The notes: generated by a model from the letters alone, not told the origin. DNA of 64,000 nt from Limnocylindrus sp040397235 (GCA_040397235.1 JBBAWH010000001.1:1-64000); one strand, 5' to 3'; shown: positions 29,719-38,729, counted from the stretch's first letter. Program-made: numbers and translations.

Positions 29719-30342
29719 ATGACGATTGGACTGCTCGGCCGTAAGGTCGGGATGACTCAGATCTTCGCCCCGGACGGCACCTCTGTGCCCGTTACCGTGG
29801 TGTCGATCGAGCCAAACACCGTCACGAAACTCCGCACGCCAGACCAGGACGGCTACACCGCTGTGCAGCTCGGCATTGAGGCTGGGAAGCGCCGACTGAA
29901 CAAGCCCGACCAGGGCCAGTTCAAGGGCGAGTTGCCAGCCTGCTCCGTTGTCCGCGAGTTCCGCGTTGAGTCGACCGAGGGGATGACCCTGGGCCAGACG
30001 CTTGACGTCAGCCTCTTCGCCGATGGTGACCTGGTCGATGTGACCGGCATCTCAAAGGGGAAGGGCTTCGCCGGAACGATCAAGCGCCACAGCTTCGCAA
30101 GCGGACCTGAGACCCACGGCGCCGACCATCACCGCGAGCCAGGCTCGATCGGTGCCGGTACGACCCCAGGTCGTGTCTACCGCGGCACCCGCATGGCTGG
30201 CCACATGGGTGTGGATCGCACCACCATTCAGAAGGTCACCATCATTCGCTCCGACGGCGCGCAGAACCTGCTGCTCCTCAAGGGCTCGGTTCCTGGCGCG
30301 AAGAACGCACTCGTCATGGTGAGCAAGGCGGAGCAGATCTAA
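29719..30342 (+). CDS. rplC: 50S ribosomal protein L3
   Basis: 207 residues from ATG 29719, which has AGGTGAG four bases upstream; GTG 29710 directly after the rpsJ stop would add three residues. Shows LLGRKVGMTQIF at the N-terminus and the peptidyl-transferase-facing loop region HGADHHREPGSIGAGT. The usual serine-rich HGSxxHR-type loop reads HGADHHR. Confidence 0.96.
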   Translation: MTIGLLGRKVGMTQIFAPDGTSVPVTVVSIEPNTVTKLRTPDQDGYTAVQLGIEAGKRRLNKPDQGQFKGELPACSVVREFRVESTEGMTLGQTLDVSLFADGDLVDVTGISKGKGFAGTIKRHSFASGPETHGADHHREPGSIGAGTTPGRVYRGTRMAGHMGVDRTTIQKVTIIRSDGAQNLLLLKGSVPGAKNALVMVSKAEQI

Positions 30343-30956
30343 TGACTACTGTTGACGTCTTCTCGAAAGCTGGAGCCAAGGTGGGAACCGTTGAGTTGCC
30401 TGCCGCCTTCTCTTCGCCAGTGAACGAGGCGCTCATCCACCAGGCTGTTGTCTCGCAGCTTGCGGGCCGACGCACGGGCACGCACGCTACGAAGAAGCGC
30501 GGTGCCGTTGCTGGTGGTGGCCGCAAGCCATGGAAGCAGAAGGGGACCGGTCGCGCACGACAGGGTTCCACGCGCTCCCCACAGTGGAAGGGCGGCGGTG
30601 TTGTCTTCGGGCCACAGGTCCGTTCACACGAGATTCCATTCCCGAAGCGCATGCGCCGCGCAGCCCTCTTGGGTGCACTCGCCGCCAAGGTTGAAACACT
30701 CAAGATCATTGACGTGCTCGGCATCGAGACGCCAAAGACGCAAGTGATCGCCGGTATGTGCTCCGCCCTCAAGGCCGGCAAGCATGTGCTCGTGGTTTCG
30801 CCAACTGTCGGCACCGCGCTGGTGAAGTCTGCCGCGAACATCCCGTACCTCTCGGTACTGCGCGCCGACTCGCTCAATGTTGTTGACCTCGTCAACGCCG
30901 ACACGATCATCGTTGAGCAGGCAGCCCTTGCCGAGATCCAGGAGGTGTACGGATGA
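30342..30956 (+). CDS. rplD: 50S ribosomal protein L4
   Basis: 204 residues. The exit-tunnel loop is present (KPWKQKGTGRARQGSTRSP). In many bacteria L4 represses the S10 operon. The start ATG shares its A with the rplC stop (TAATG). Confidence 0.97.
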   Translation: MTTVDVFSKAGAKVGTVELPAAFSSPVNEALIHQAVVSQLAGRRTGTHATKKRGAVAGGGRKPWKQKGTGRARQGSTRSPQWKGGGVVFGPQVRSHEIPFPKRMRRAALLGALAAKVETLKIIDVLGIETPKTQVIAGMCSALKAGKHVLVVSPTVGTALVKSAANIPYLSVLRADSLNVVDLVNADTIIVEQAALAEIQEVYG

Positions 30957-31255
30957 ACCGCACCCCACACGAGACGATCCTTCGCCCCGTGATCTCCGAG
31001 AAGTCGATCCTGCAGTCGCAGACCGGCACGTACACCTTCGCCGTGCACGCCGACGCCTCCAAGATTGAGATCGCCGCCGCCATCGCCTCGCTCTTCACCG
31101 TCAAGGTGAAGGAGGTCAACGTGCTCACCACCAAGGCGAAGGAGACGCGTGGCACACTCGCCCGCAGCCGTTTCCCAGGTAAGACGACCCCATGGCGCAA
31201 GGCCATGGTCACCCTCGCCCCTGGCGAGAAGATTCAGTTCTTCGAAGGAGTCTAA
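30953..31255 (+). CDS. rplW: 50S ribosomal protein L23
   Basis: 100 residues. Shows TILRPVISEKSI and the tunnel-exit region that docks trigger factor and SRP. ATGA overlap with rplD. Confidence 0.97.
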   Translation: MNRTPHETILRPVISEKSILQSQTGTYTFAVHADASKIEIAAAIASLFTVKVKEVNVLTTKAKETRGTLARSRFPGKTTPWRKAMVTLAPGEKIQFFEGV

Positions 31256-31257
31256 CC

Positions 31258-32085
31258 ATGGCACTTCGTCGATTGAAGCCAACCAGCGCCGGCGTCCGCG
31301 GCATGACCATGCCAACGTTCGACGAGATCACGACCGATGAGCCGCACAAGCCGCTCACCGAGAAGCTCGTGCGTGGTTCAGGGCGTAACTTCCAGGGGAA
31401 GATCACCGTTCGTCACCGCGGTGGTGAGCAGAAGCGCCTCTATCGCAAGATCGACTTCCGCCGCAACAAGTTTGGCGTGCCAGCTCGCGTGGCGACCGTT
31501 GAGTACGATCCAAACCGCTCGGCGCGCATCGGCCTCCTGAACTACGCCGATGGCGAGAAGCGCTACATGCTCCTGCCAAACGGCCTCTCAGTTGGCGACA
31601 ACGTGGTCTCGGGTCCCGACGCTGAAGCGAAGGTCGGAAACGCCCTGCCGCTCGGTCGAATGCCGCTCGGTACAACCGTCCACAACATCGAGTTGGTTCC
31701 TGGGAAGGGCGGCCAGATGGTTCGCTCCGCCGGAACCGCCGCACAGCTCGTCGCCAAAGAGGGCACATGTGCCACCATTCGTATGCCCTCCGGCGAGATG
31801 CGTCTCGTCCCACTTCTCTGCATGGCAACCGTGGGCCAGGTGTCGAACCTTGACCACGAGAACATGGCGATCGGTAAGGCCGGGCGCGCGCGACACATGG
31901 GCAAGCGCCCAGAGGTCCGTGGCTCTGCAATGAACCCGGTCGATCACCCTCACGGCGGTGGCGAAGGCAAGGCCCCAACGGGTATGCCTCCGAAGACGCC
32001 TTGGGGCAAGCCTGCGATGGGTCTTCGTACCCGCCGCAACAAGTTGACGCAGCGGCTGATCGTCCGCTCGCGACACGCACGCTGA
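31258..32085 (+). CDS. rplB: 50S ribosomal protein L2
   Basis: 275 residues. Shows GRNFQGKITVRHRGG and the catalytic-site neighbourhood MNPVDHPHGGGEGK with the conserved histidine. ATG at 31258 is chosen: GAAGGAG lies at the end of rplW at good spacing, and an upstream in-frame ATG at 31192 would overlap rplW. Confidence 0.97.
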   Translation: MALRRLKPTSAGVRGMTMPTFDEITTDEPHKPLTEKLVRGSGRNFQGKITVRHRGGEQKRLYRKIDFRRNKFGVPARVATVEYDPNRSARIGLLNYADGEKRYMLLPNGLSVGDNVVSGPDAEAKVGNALPLGRMPLGTTVHNIELVPGKGGQMVRSAGTAAQLVAKEGTCATIRMPSGEMRLVPLLCMATVGQVSNLDHENMAIGKAGRARHMGKRPEVRGSAMNPVDHPHGGGEGKAPTGMPPKTPWGKPAMGLRTRRNKLTQRLIVRSRHAR

Positions 32086-32101
32086 TCGAGGAGGAGGCTT
32101 A

Positions 32102-32386
32102 ATGTCACGTTCGTCTAAGAAGGCTCCGTTCATCGAGAAGCGGCTCCTTGCGCGCGTTCAGGCAATGAACGCGATCAATGAGAAGCGCGTCGTGAAGACC
32201 TGGTCGCGCGCATCGGTCATCTATCCAGACTTCATCGGCCACACCGTGGCGGTCTACAACGGCCGCAAGCATGTGCCGGTCTTCATCACCGAGAACATGG
32301 TCGGGCACCGCCTCGGCGAGTTCTCGCCAACGCGCACCTTCAAGGGCCACCAGCGCGTGGACCGCACGACGGCGGTGGCCTCGTGA
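32102..32386 (+). CDS. rpsS: 30S ribosomal protein S19
   Basis: 94 residues. Shows SRSSKKAPFIEKRLL, TWSRASVIYPDFIGHT and the C-terminal EFSPTRTFKGH. GAGGAGG ribosome binding site. Confidence 0.97.
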   Translation: MSRSSKKAPFIEKRLLARVQAMNAINEKRVVKTWSRASVIYPDFIGHTVAVYNGRKHVPVFITENMVGHRLGEFSPTRTFKGHQRVDRTTAVAS

Positions 32387-32727
32387 GCATTCGCGTGAAG
32401 GCAACGGCGAAGTACGTGCGTGGTTCGACCCGCCGTGCTCAGCTCGTGGTGCGAGCGATCATGGGGAAGTCTGTGGCTGATGCCACGGCGATCCTGCGCT
32501 TCCTGCCGCACTCCTCGGCCCGCGATGTCGCTTCGGTGCTCAAGAGCGCAACGGCAAATGCAGAGGCCAACCACAGCATTCCGGCCGACCGCCTCTTCGT
32601 GGTCGACGCTAGTGCCGACGAAGGTCCAACCTTGAAGCGCTTCCGACCTCGCGCACAGGGTCGAGCCTTCGCCATTCATAAGCCAATGACCCACATCACC
32701 GTCGTCGTAAGCGCAAAGGAGGCCTGA
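32383..32727 (+). CDS. rplV: 50S ribosomal protein L22
   Basis: 114 residues, GTG start in a GTGA overlap with rpsS. The C-terminal hairpin reaching into the exit tunnel is visible (RFRPRAQGRAFAIHKPMTHI). Confidence 0.96.
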   Translation: MSIRVKATAKYVRGSTRRAQLVVRAIMGKSVADATAILRFLPHSSARDVASVLKSATANAEANHSIPADRLFVVDASADEGPTLKRFRPRAQGRAFAIHKPMTHITVVVSAKEA

Positions 32728-32729
32728 CC

Positions 32730-33404
32730 ATGGGACAGAAGGTTCACCCAGTAGGCTTCCGACTCGGCATCACGAAGACGTGGTCTGCCCAGTGGTACGC
32801 CGACAAGGATTACACGAAGCTCCTCCAGGAAGACCTGCGCATTCGCAAGTTGATCGACGTGAAGTTGGCTGCGGCCAGCATCTCGAAGGTTGAAATCGAG
32901 CGCGGCTTGAACTACGTCACCGTGACCGTCCACTCGGCCAAGCCGGGTGTGGTGATCGGCAAGGGTGGTCAGAACGTCGAAGTGCTCCGCGCTGCGATCG
33001 GTGAGATCAGCGCCGGCAAGGTGAAGCTGGAGATCAAGGAGATCCGACAGCCAGACCTCGACGCCTATCTCGTTGCCGCATCCATCGGCGCACAGTTGGT
33101 CCGACGCATCGCCTTCCGCAAAGCGCTCAAGCAGGGGATCCAGCGTTCGATGAAGGCTGGCGCTAAGGGCGTGAAGATCATGGTCTCCGGTCGACTTGGC
33201 GGCGCTGAGATGAGCCGCACCGAGTGGGACCGCGACGGCCGACTACCGCTCCACACGCTTCGCGCCGATATTGACTTCTCTGTCTTCCATGCCACGACCA
33301 CCTTCGGTCAGATTGGCGTGAAGGTCTGGATCTACCGCGGCGACGCTCCGGCCGATGTGCTGAAGCCGAAGCCGCTCTCTGAAAACGTAGGATCGGGGGC
33401 ATAA
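32730..33404 (+). CDS. rpsC: 30S ribosomal protein S3
   Basis: 224 residues. MGQKVHPVGFRLGI start, KH domain motif VIGKGGQNVEVL, and C-terminal GVKVWIYRGD. Part of the mRNA entry site with S4 and S5. Confidence 0.97.
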   Translation: MGQKVHPVGFRLGITKTWSAQWYADKDYTKLLQEDLRIRKLIDVKLAAASISKVEIERGLNYVTVTVHSAKPGVVIGKGGQNVEVLRAAIGEISAGKVKLEIKEIRQPDLDAYLVAASIGAQLVRRIAFRKALKQGIQRSMKAGAKGVKIMVSGRLGGAEMSRTEWDRDGRLPLHTLRADIDFSVFHATTTFGQIGVKVWIYRGDAPADVLKPKPLSENVGSGA

Positions 33405-33406
33405 CG

Positions 33407-33967
33407 ATGTTGATGCCGAAGCGAGTCAAGTGGCGCAAGGTTCAGCGAGGCCGCATGTCCGGCCCTGCTAAGTCTGGTCGCACCGTGGCCTTCGGCGACT
33501 TCGGCATTGCCACGACCGAGCCAGCCTGGGTCACCGCCCGCCAGATCGAAGCTGCCCGTCGCGCAATGACGCGCCAGATCAACCGCGGTGGCAAGGTCTG
33601 GATCCGCATCTTCCCCGACAAGCCAATCACCAAGAAGCCTGCCGAAACCCGCATGGGTTCCGGTAAGGGCGCCCCAGACCAGTGGGTTGCCGTGGTGAAG
33701 CCAGGGCGCATCCTGTTCGAAATGGCCGGCGTTACGCGCGCAGAGGCCGTTGAGGCCTTCCGCCTCGCCGGCATGAAGCTCCCTGTGAGCACGGTGATCG
33801 TGGAGCGCTCGGCCGACCTCGGCGAGGTTGTCTTCGGCAAGAAGTTCCTGCAGAAGGTGGCCCTCGGACTACCAACGACGGAAGAGGCACCCGCCGCTGG
33901 AGCTGCTGCACCGAAGGAGCCTGAGCTCGTGAAGCCGGTGAAGCCTGCCAAGGAGGTCGAGGCATGA
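33407..33967 (+). CDS. rplP: 50S ribosomal protein L16 with C-terminal extension
   Basis: 186 residues; the L16 core (about 1-140: MLMPKRVKWRKVQRGRM, RGGKVWIRIFPDKP) is complete. A tail of some 40 residues rich in Ala, Pro, Lys and Glu follows, absent from most L16 proteins. Its last codon overlaps the rpmC start (ATGA). Confidence 0.96.
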   Translation: MLMPKRVKWRKVQRGRMSGPAKSGRTVAFGDFGIATTEPAWVTARQIEAARRAMTRQINRGGKVWIRIFPDKPITKKPAETRMGSGKGAPDQWVAVVKPGRILFEMAGVTRAEAVEAFRLAGMKLPVSTVIVERSADLGEVVFGKKFLQKVALGLPTTEEAPAAGAAAPKEPELVKPVKPAKEVEA

Positions 33968-34167
33968 TTGAGATCGCCCAGGTCCGCAACATGACTGATG
34001 CTGAGTTGGTCCAGGCTATCGCTGACGCGAAGCGCGACCTTTGGCAGGCTCGATTCGAGCTGTCGACCCGCCAGCTGAAAGACACGAGTGTCGTAAACAA
34101 GACGCGCAAAACCATCGCGCGCCTGCTGATGGTCCTGGCCGAGCGCCAGGCCGCACAGAAGGCATAG
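33964..34167 (+). CDS. rpmC: 50S ribosomal protein L29
   Basis: 67 residues, two-helix protein. Shows MTDAELVQAIADAKRDLWQAR and LKDTSVVNKTRKTIARL. ATGA overlap with rplP. Confidence 0.96.
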   Translation: MIEIAQVRNMTDAELVQAIADAKRDLWQARFELSTRQLKDTSVVNKTRKTIARLLMVLAERQAAQKA

Positions 34168-34175
34168 GGGGAGTT

Positions 34176-34457
34176 ATGAGCGAGCAGCATCTAGGAAAGC
34201 GCAAGACACAGACCGGCCGTGTTGTCAGCGATAAGGGTGACAAGACGATCGTGATCTCTGTAGAGCGCCTCGCGCAGCACCCTGTCTACAAGCGCGTCAT
34301 TCGCCGCACCGCTCGATTCATGGCGCATGACGAACTCAACGACGCCAAGATCGGCGACCTCGTGACCGTTGAAGAGTCCCGACCACTCAGCGCCCGCAAG
34401 CGCTGGACGCTCGTCAAGGTTGTCAAGCGCGGCGAGTCACAGGAGGGGGCACTGTGA
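34176..34457 (+). CDS. rpsQ: 30S ribosomal protein S17
   Basis: 93 residues. RKTQTGRVVSDKGDKTIVIS and the HPVYKRVIRRTARFMAHDE region are conserved. ATG 34176 follows GGGGGAG; longer in-frame starts overlap rpmC. Confidence 0.97.
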   Translation: MSEQHLGKRKTQTGRVVSDKGDKTIVISVERLAQHPVYKRVIRRTARFMAHDELNDAKIGDLVTVEESRPLSARKRWTLVKVVKRGESQEGAL

Positions 34458-34822
34458 TTCAGACCGGTACCCGCCTCCGCGTCGCCGACAACTCTGGCGC
34501 CAAGGTCATTGAGTGCTTCCGCATCCTCGGGCGCGGCCGGGCAACCACCGCCTACGTTGGCGACGTGATCGTCGCTGCAGTGAAGCAGGCGACACCAAAC
34601 GCTGGCGTCAAGAAGGGCGATGTCGTGAAGGCAGTCGTCGTGCGCACCGTTAAGGAGATCTCGCGGCCTGATGGCAGCGTGATCCGCTTCGACGAGAACG
34701 CCGCCGTGCTGATCGCCGCTGACGGCAACCCACGAGGCACCCGCATCTTTGGGCCAGTCGCGCGCGAGCTGCGCGATCGGGACTACATGAAGATCATCTC
34801 ACTCGCGCCGGAGGTGCTCTAA
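34454..34822 (+). CDS. rplN: 50S ribosomal protein L14
   Basis: 122 residues, GTG start overlapping the rpsQ stop. MIQTGTRLRVADNSGAK, GDVIVAAVK and RIFGPVARELRD are the family signature. Confidence 0.97.
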   Translation: MIQTGTRLRVADNSGAKVIECFRILGRGRATTAYVGDVIVAAVKQATPNAGVKKGDVVKAVVVRTVKEISRPDGSVIRFDENAAVLIAADGNPRGTRIFGPVARELRDRDYMKIISLAPEVL

Positions 34823-35202
34823 TGCGTTCGGTTTACGAGACGACCACAGAGATTCGCGTCGGCGACACCGTTTCGGTGCTCAGCGGCAAGGATGCAGGGA
34901 AGCGTGGCAGCGTTGAGCGCCTCGTGGCTCCAGGCAAGGTTGTTGTGACCGGCCTCAACATCGCCAAGAAGCATCAGAAGCCACGCCAGAAGATGGCGAA
35001 CGGCTCACAGGCGCCAACGGTTGAGCCTGGTGGCATCATTGAGATTGCCATGCCGCTCGCCCTCGCCAAGGTCGCTGTGGTCTGCCCGAAGTGCGACCGA
35101 CCGATCCGCCTCAAGGCGGGACGAACCGCGGATGGCAAGAAGCAGCGCCTCTGTGGCCGCTGCGGCACCGTCATCGGTGGCAAGAAGGAGGCTGCTAAGT
35201 GA
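34822..35202 (+). CDS. rplX: 50S ribosomal protein L24 with zinc-ribbon-like tail
   Basis: 126 residues. KOW domain VGDTVSVLSGKDAGKRG, then the conserved GLNIAKKHQKP. The C-terminal part carries two CxxC pairs (CPKC and CGRC, about residues 91-113), which look like a small zinc ribbon found in part of the L24 family. TAATG overlap with rplN. Confidence 0.96.
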   Translation: MRSVYETTTEIRVGDTVSVLSGKDAGKRGSVERLVAPGKVVVTGLNIAKKHQKPRQKMANGSQAPTVEPGGIIEIAMPLALAKVAVVCPKCDRPIRLKAGRTADGKKQRLCGRCGTVIGGKKEAAK

Positions 35203-35738
35203 GCCAGCTGAAGCAGCGCTATACGACTGAAGTGATTCCGGCCCTGAAGAGCGAGTTCGGCTACACGAACGCGATGCAGGTGCCACGCCTCCAGAAGATC
35301 GTGGTCAACATTGGCCTCGGCGAGGCACTGACGAACGCCAAGGCCATCGATGCGGCCGTGGGCGATCTCGCCCTGATCACCGGCCAGCGCGCGATCGTCA
35401 CCAAGGCGAAGAAGTCCATCGCGACCTTCAAGGTCCGCGAGGGGAACCCAATCGGCGCGAAGGTCACCCTGCGTGGCGAGCGCATGTGGGACTTCCTTGA
35501 GCGACTCACCCGCGTCGCCCTGCCACGCATCCGAGATTTCCGCGGCGTGTCGGGCAAATCATTCGATGGCCGTGGCAACTACACCCTGGGCATGAAGGAG
35601 CAGCTCTCCTTCCCTGAGGTGGAGTTCGACAAGATCGACCGACTTCGAGGTCTCGAAGTCACAATCGTAACGACGGCGAAGAGCGATGAGGAGTCTAAGA
35701 AGCTCCTCTCTCTGCTCGGCATGCCGTTCGGGAACTGA
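35199..35738 (+). CDS. rplE: 50S ribosomal protein L5
   Basis: 179 residues, GTG start in a GTGA overlap. VPRLQKIVVNIGLGEA, the ARKSIATFKVREG-type motif, and FPEVEFDKIDRLRGL identify it. Binds 5S rRNA with L18. Confidence 0.97.
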   Translation: MSQLKQRYTTEVIPALKSEFGYTNAMQVPRLQKIVVNIGLGEALTNAKAIDAAVGDLALITGQRAIVTKAKKSIATFKVREGNPIGAKVTLRGERMWDFLERLTRVALPRIRDFRGVSGKSFDGRGNYTLGMKEQLSFPEVEFDKIDRLRGLEVTIVTTAKSDEESKKLLSLLGMPFGN

Positions 35739-35748
35739 GGGGGCTGAG

Positions 35749-35934
35749 ATGGCGAAGAAGTCGTTGGTACTAAAGTCGGCAGCGCCGGCAAAGTTTTCTA
35801 CGCGGAAGTACAGCCGTTGCGCCCTCTGTGGGCGCCCACGTGCATTCATCCGTCGATTCGGCCTCTGCCGAATCTGTTTCCGAGAGCGCGCCCTGGTCGG
35901 AATGATCCCGGGCGTCACGAAGTCGAGTTTCTGA
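35749..35934 (+). CDS. rpsN: 30S ribosomal protein S14, zinc type
   Basis: 61 residues, the short S14 form. Zinc ligands are two CxxC pairs, CALC and CRIC, framing GRPRAFIRRFGL. GAGGGGGC precedes the ATG. No zinc-free S14 is present in the window. Confidence 0.97.
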   Translation: MAKKSLVLKSAAPAKFSTRKYSRCALCGRPRAFIRRFGLCRICFRERALVGMIPGVTKSSF

Positions 35935-35938
35935 GAAT

Positions 35939-36337
35939 ATGAACGTCACTGATCCAATTGCAGACATGCTCACTCGCATCCGGAACGCGTCGCGCGCCCG
36001 GCATGCTGAGGTGCTCGTCCCGGCCTCCAAGCTGAAGCTCCAGATGGCGCGCATCCTTGTGGATGAGGGGTTCGTCGCCTCCTTCATGGAGACCAAGAAG
36101 GGCCCTGAGAACTACCTCCAAGTCACCCTGAAGTACGTCGATGGCAAGGTGCCAGTCGTCTCCGGGCTCAAGCGCATCAGCAAGCCTGGGCTAAGGGTTT
36201 ATGCTGGTAAGACAGAGATTCCGCGCGTGCTCGGCGGCCTCGGTGTTGTCATCCTGAGCACATCAAAGGGGATCATGACCGGAGCGCAGGCCCACAAGGC
36301 CCAGCTCGGCGGCGAGATCCTCGCCTACGTCTGGTAG
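35939..36337 (+). CDS. rpsH: 30S ribosomal protein S8
   Basis: 132 residues. DPIADMLTRIRNASRA start and C-terminal STSKGIMTGAQAHKAQLGG are conserved. S8 is the usual spc repressor in enterobacteria; no such target site was looked for beyond this region. Confidence 0.97.
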   Translation: MNVTDPIADMLTRIRNASRARHAEVLVPASKLKLQMARILVDEGFVASFMETKKGPENYLQVTLKYVDGKVPVVSGLKRISKPGLRVYAGKTEIPRVLGGLGVVILSTSKGIMTGAQAHKAQLGGEILAYVW

Positions 36338-36349
36338 AGGAGGGGACTG

Positions 36350-36898
36350 ATGTCACGAATCGGACGCAAGCCCATCGCCGTACCAGCAGGGGTGAAGGTC
36401 ACTTTTGAGGGTCGAACCGTTTCGGCCACCGGGCCGAAGGGGACCCTCTCCCGTGAGATCCCTGGCGCAATCACGTTCACCCTCGAGGCGGATGTGATTA
36501 TCGTGGCGCGTCCCGATGACAGCAAAACCAACCGCGCGATGCACGGCCTCTGCCGCACGCTCATCGCCAATATGGTCGAGGGTGTTGCCACCGGCTTCCG
36601 CACCGATCTTGAGATCAACGGCGTCGGCTATCGCGCCGCGAAGGCGGGGAACAAGTTGACCCTGGCCCTCGGCTACAGCCACCCAATTGAGATCGACCCA
36701 CCGGCCGGGATCACCTTCGAAGTGGACGGCCAGACGAAGGTTGCCGTTCTCGGCGCAAACAAGGAGCTCGTCGGGCAGATCGCCGCAGAGATTCGCTCGC
36801 TTCGTAAGCCCGAGCCATACAAGGGGAAGGGCATAAAGTACGTCAACGAGGTCATCCGCCGCAAGGCCGGTAAGGCCGGAAAGGTTGGTGCCAAGTGA
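36350..36898 (+). CDS. rplF: 50S ribosomal protein L6
   Basis: 182 residues. SRIGRKPIAVPAGV start and the C-terminal rRNA-binding stretch KPEPYKGKGIKYVNEVIRRK are intact. Confidence 0.97.
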   Translation: MSRIGRKPIAVPAGVKVTFEGRTVSATGPKGTLSREIPGAITFTLEADVIIVARPDDSKTNRAMHGLCRTLIANMVEGVATGFRTDLEINGVGYRAAKAGNKLTLALGYSHPIEIDPPAGITFEVDGQTKVAVLGANKELVGQIAAEIRSLRKPEPYKGKGIKYVNEVIRRKAGKAGKVGAK

Positions 36899-37260
36899 GC
36901 CGCGCAACGACACGCGTCGCGTCGCGTAAGCGCCGCCACTTCGGAATTCGACTGACCGTTGAGGGCTCAGCCGCACGACCGCGACTCGCGATCTTCCGCA
37001 GCCTGAACCACATCTACGCACAGGTCATTGATGACGCAACCGGGAAGACCCTGGCGGCGGCCTCTACCCTTGACGCAACAGTGAGGGGCGACGCCAAGCG
37101 CACGAAGGTGCAGGAGGCTGCCGAAGTTGGAACACTCGTTGCTGAGCGAGCTAAGACCGCTGGAGTGGCGAAGGTTGTCTTCGACCGCGCTGGATTTAAA
37201 TATCATGGGCGCCTTAAGGCGCTCGCAGACGCTGCCCGGGCTGCCGGGCTTGAGTTCTAG
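36895..37260 (+). CDS. rplR: 50S ribosomal protein L18
   Basis: 121 residues, GTG start overlapping the rplF stop. RPRLAIFRSLNHIYAQVIDD and FDRAGFKYHGRLKALADAAR are the family core that binds 5S rRNA. Confidence 0.97.
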   Translation: MSRATTRVASRKRRHFGIRLTVEGSAARPRLAIFRSLNHIYAQVIDDATGKTLAAASTLDATVRGDAKRTKVQEAAEVGTLVAERAKTAGVAKVVFDRAGFKYHGRLKALADAARAAGLEF

Positions 37261-37272
37261 GAGGGCACTGAG

Positions 37273-37806
37273 ATGGCGAGAATTGACGCGTCGAAGCTGA
37301 CCCTCGCGGAGAAGGTCGTGCAGATTAATCGAGTAGCGAAGGTAGTTAAGGGCGGACGACGCTTCACCTTCTCTGCGCTCGTCGTCGTTGGCGATGGCCA
37401 GGGACACGTTGGCGTTGGCATCGGCAAGGCCGGCGAAGTGCCAGAGTCAATCCGCAAGGGGACCGAAGACGCGAAGAAGAACCTCATCCGCGTGCCGTTC
37501 CTTGGCACCACGATTCCGCACGAGGTGTCGGCCGAGCACTCCGCCAGCCGCGTGATGCTGAAGCCAGCCTCACAGGGAACTGGCGTGATCGCTGGCGGTG
37601 CAATTCGCGCGATCATCACCGCTGCGGGCATCCACGACATTCTCTCCAAGGTCTACGGCTCCTCAAATCCCGTGAACGCAACCCGCGCCGCGATTGAGGC
37701 GCTCTCGCAGCTGCGCACCGCTGAGCAGATCTCAGCCGCACGTGGCAAGCGCGTCCGCATCCGCGTCGGCGGCCAAGAGTCGACGCCAGAGGTGCACCAT
37801 GGCTGA
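37273..37806 (+). CDS. rpsE: 30S ribosomal protein S5
   Basis: 177 residues. EKVVQINRVAKVVKGGRR, VGVGIGKAGEVPESIRKG and VYGSSNPVNATRA are diagnostic. GAGGG precedes ATG. Its end overlaps the rpmD start by eight bases (ATGGCTGA). Confidence 0.97.
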   Translation: MARIDASKLTLAEKVVQINRVAKVVKGGRRFTFSALVVVGDGQGHVGVGIGKAGEVPESIRKGTEDAKKNLIRVPFLGTTIPHEVSAEHSASRVMLKPASQGTGVIAGGAIRAIITAAGIHDILSKVYGSSNPVNATRAAIEALSQLRTAEQISAARGKRVRIRVGGQESTPEVHHG

Positions 37807-38083
37807 GAACTACATCAAGGTCACCCAGGTCAAGAGTGAGCTCGGGCATGTTGCGCGAAACCGCGGCACGATTCGTGCGCTCGGCCTCGACCGCATCGGT
37901 GATACCAACCTGCTCCCTGACAATCCAGCTGTTCGCGGCATGGTGCGCCAGGTGAACTTCCTCGTCTCGGTCGATGAGTTGACCGGTGACGAGGCTGCGA
38001 CCGCGGCAACCGCGGTCGCAACGAAGAAGGCACAGAAGGCGAAGAAGCCTGCCAAGGTGAAGAAGGCGAAGGTGACCAAGTGA
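37799..38083 (+). CDS. rpmD: 50S ribosomal protein L30 with basic tail
   Basis: 94 residues; the L30 core (about 1-65: YIKVTQVKSELGHVARNRGT, ALGLDRIGDTN) is normal. A 30-residue Ala/Lys-rich tail follows, built from K-K-A/P-K-like steps, absent from typical 60-residue L30. Starts within the last codons of rpsE. Confidence 0.93.
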   Translation: MAENYIKVTQVKSELGHVARNRGTIRALGLDRIGDTNLLPDNPAVRGMVRQVNFLVSVDELTGDEAATAATAVATKKAQKAKKPAKVKKAKVTK

Positions 38084-38673
38084 AGCTCCATGATCTGCAG
38101 CCAGCACCAGGGTCGAAGAAGAAGCGTATTCGTGTCGGCCGCGGTGTTGCCGCTGGACGCGGTAAGACTGCCGGTTACGGCACGAAGGGCCAGACCTCGC
38201 GAAGCGGTGGGAGCATTCCAGCGTGGTTCGAAGGTGGCCAGACGCCAATCCATCGCCGCATTCCAAAGCTTCGCGGCTTCCGCAATGTTCTGCGCGTTGA
38301 AGTCGCGGTCGTCAATGTTGGTCGGATTCAGCAGTGGATCGACGCTGGCCGCCTGAAGGGCGAAGGCCCGCTCAGCGTGAACGCCGACATCCTTGCCGCA
38401 GCGGGCCTCCTCAAGACTCGAGGGAAGCCGTTGAAGGTGCTCGGCACCGGTGAGATTTCGACGAAGATCCTCTTTGCCGCCAACTCGTTCACCGACAGTG
38501 CCGTGGCCAAGATCAGGGCCGCTGGCGGTGACATCACGGTGTATGAGAGCGCCACTCCAGCCTCAGCGGCCCCAGTCGGGGTTAAGGCGGGGAAGAACGC
38601 TCCGACACCAGGGAAGAGGGCTCCAGCAAAGCGCGCAACCAAGGCCGCACGGGCCGACGGCGCAGACGCCTAA
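38080..38673 (+). CDS. rplO: 50S ribosomal protein L15 with C-terminal extension
   Basis: 197 residues, GTG start overlapping rpmD. L15 signature GSKKKRIRVGRGVAAGRGKT and KLRGFRNV are present; the normal C-terminus (about residue 150) is followed by some 45 residues rich in Ala, Lys and Arg. Confidence 0.96.
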   Translation: MKLHDLQPAPGSKKKRIRVGRGVAAGRGKTAGYGTKGQTSRSGGSIPAWFEGGQTPIHRRIPKLRGFRNVLRVEVAVVNVGRIQQWIDAGRLKGEGPLSVNADILAAAGLLKTRGKPLKVLGTGEISTKILFAANSFTDSAVAKIRAAGGDITVYESATPASAAPVGVKAGKNAPTPGKRAPAKRATKAARADGADA

Positions 38674-38684
38674 GGTAAGGTCGC

Positions 38685-38707
38685 ACGTAGGCACGTTGCT
38701 CCTACGT
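38685..38707 (+). promoter_or_regulatory. hairpin between rplO and secY
   Basis: ACGTAGG and CCTACGT form a seven-base-pair stem with a nine-nt loop in the 56-base gap before secY. No T-run follows, so it is more likely an mRNA processing or stability element than a terminator. Confidence 0.45.
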
Positions 38708-38729
38708 ATAGCGGGGAAGGAGACGAACG

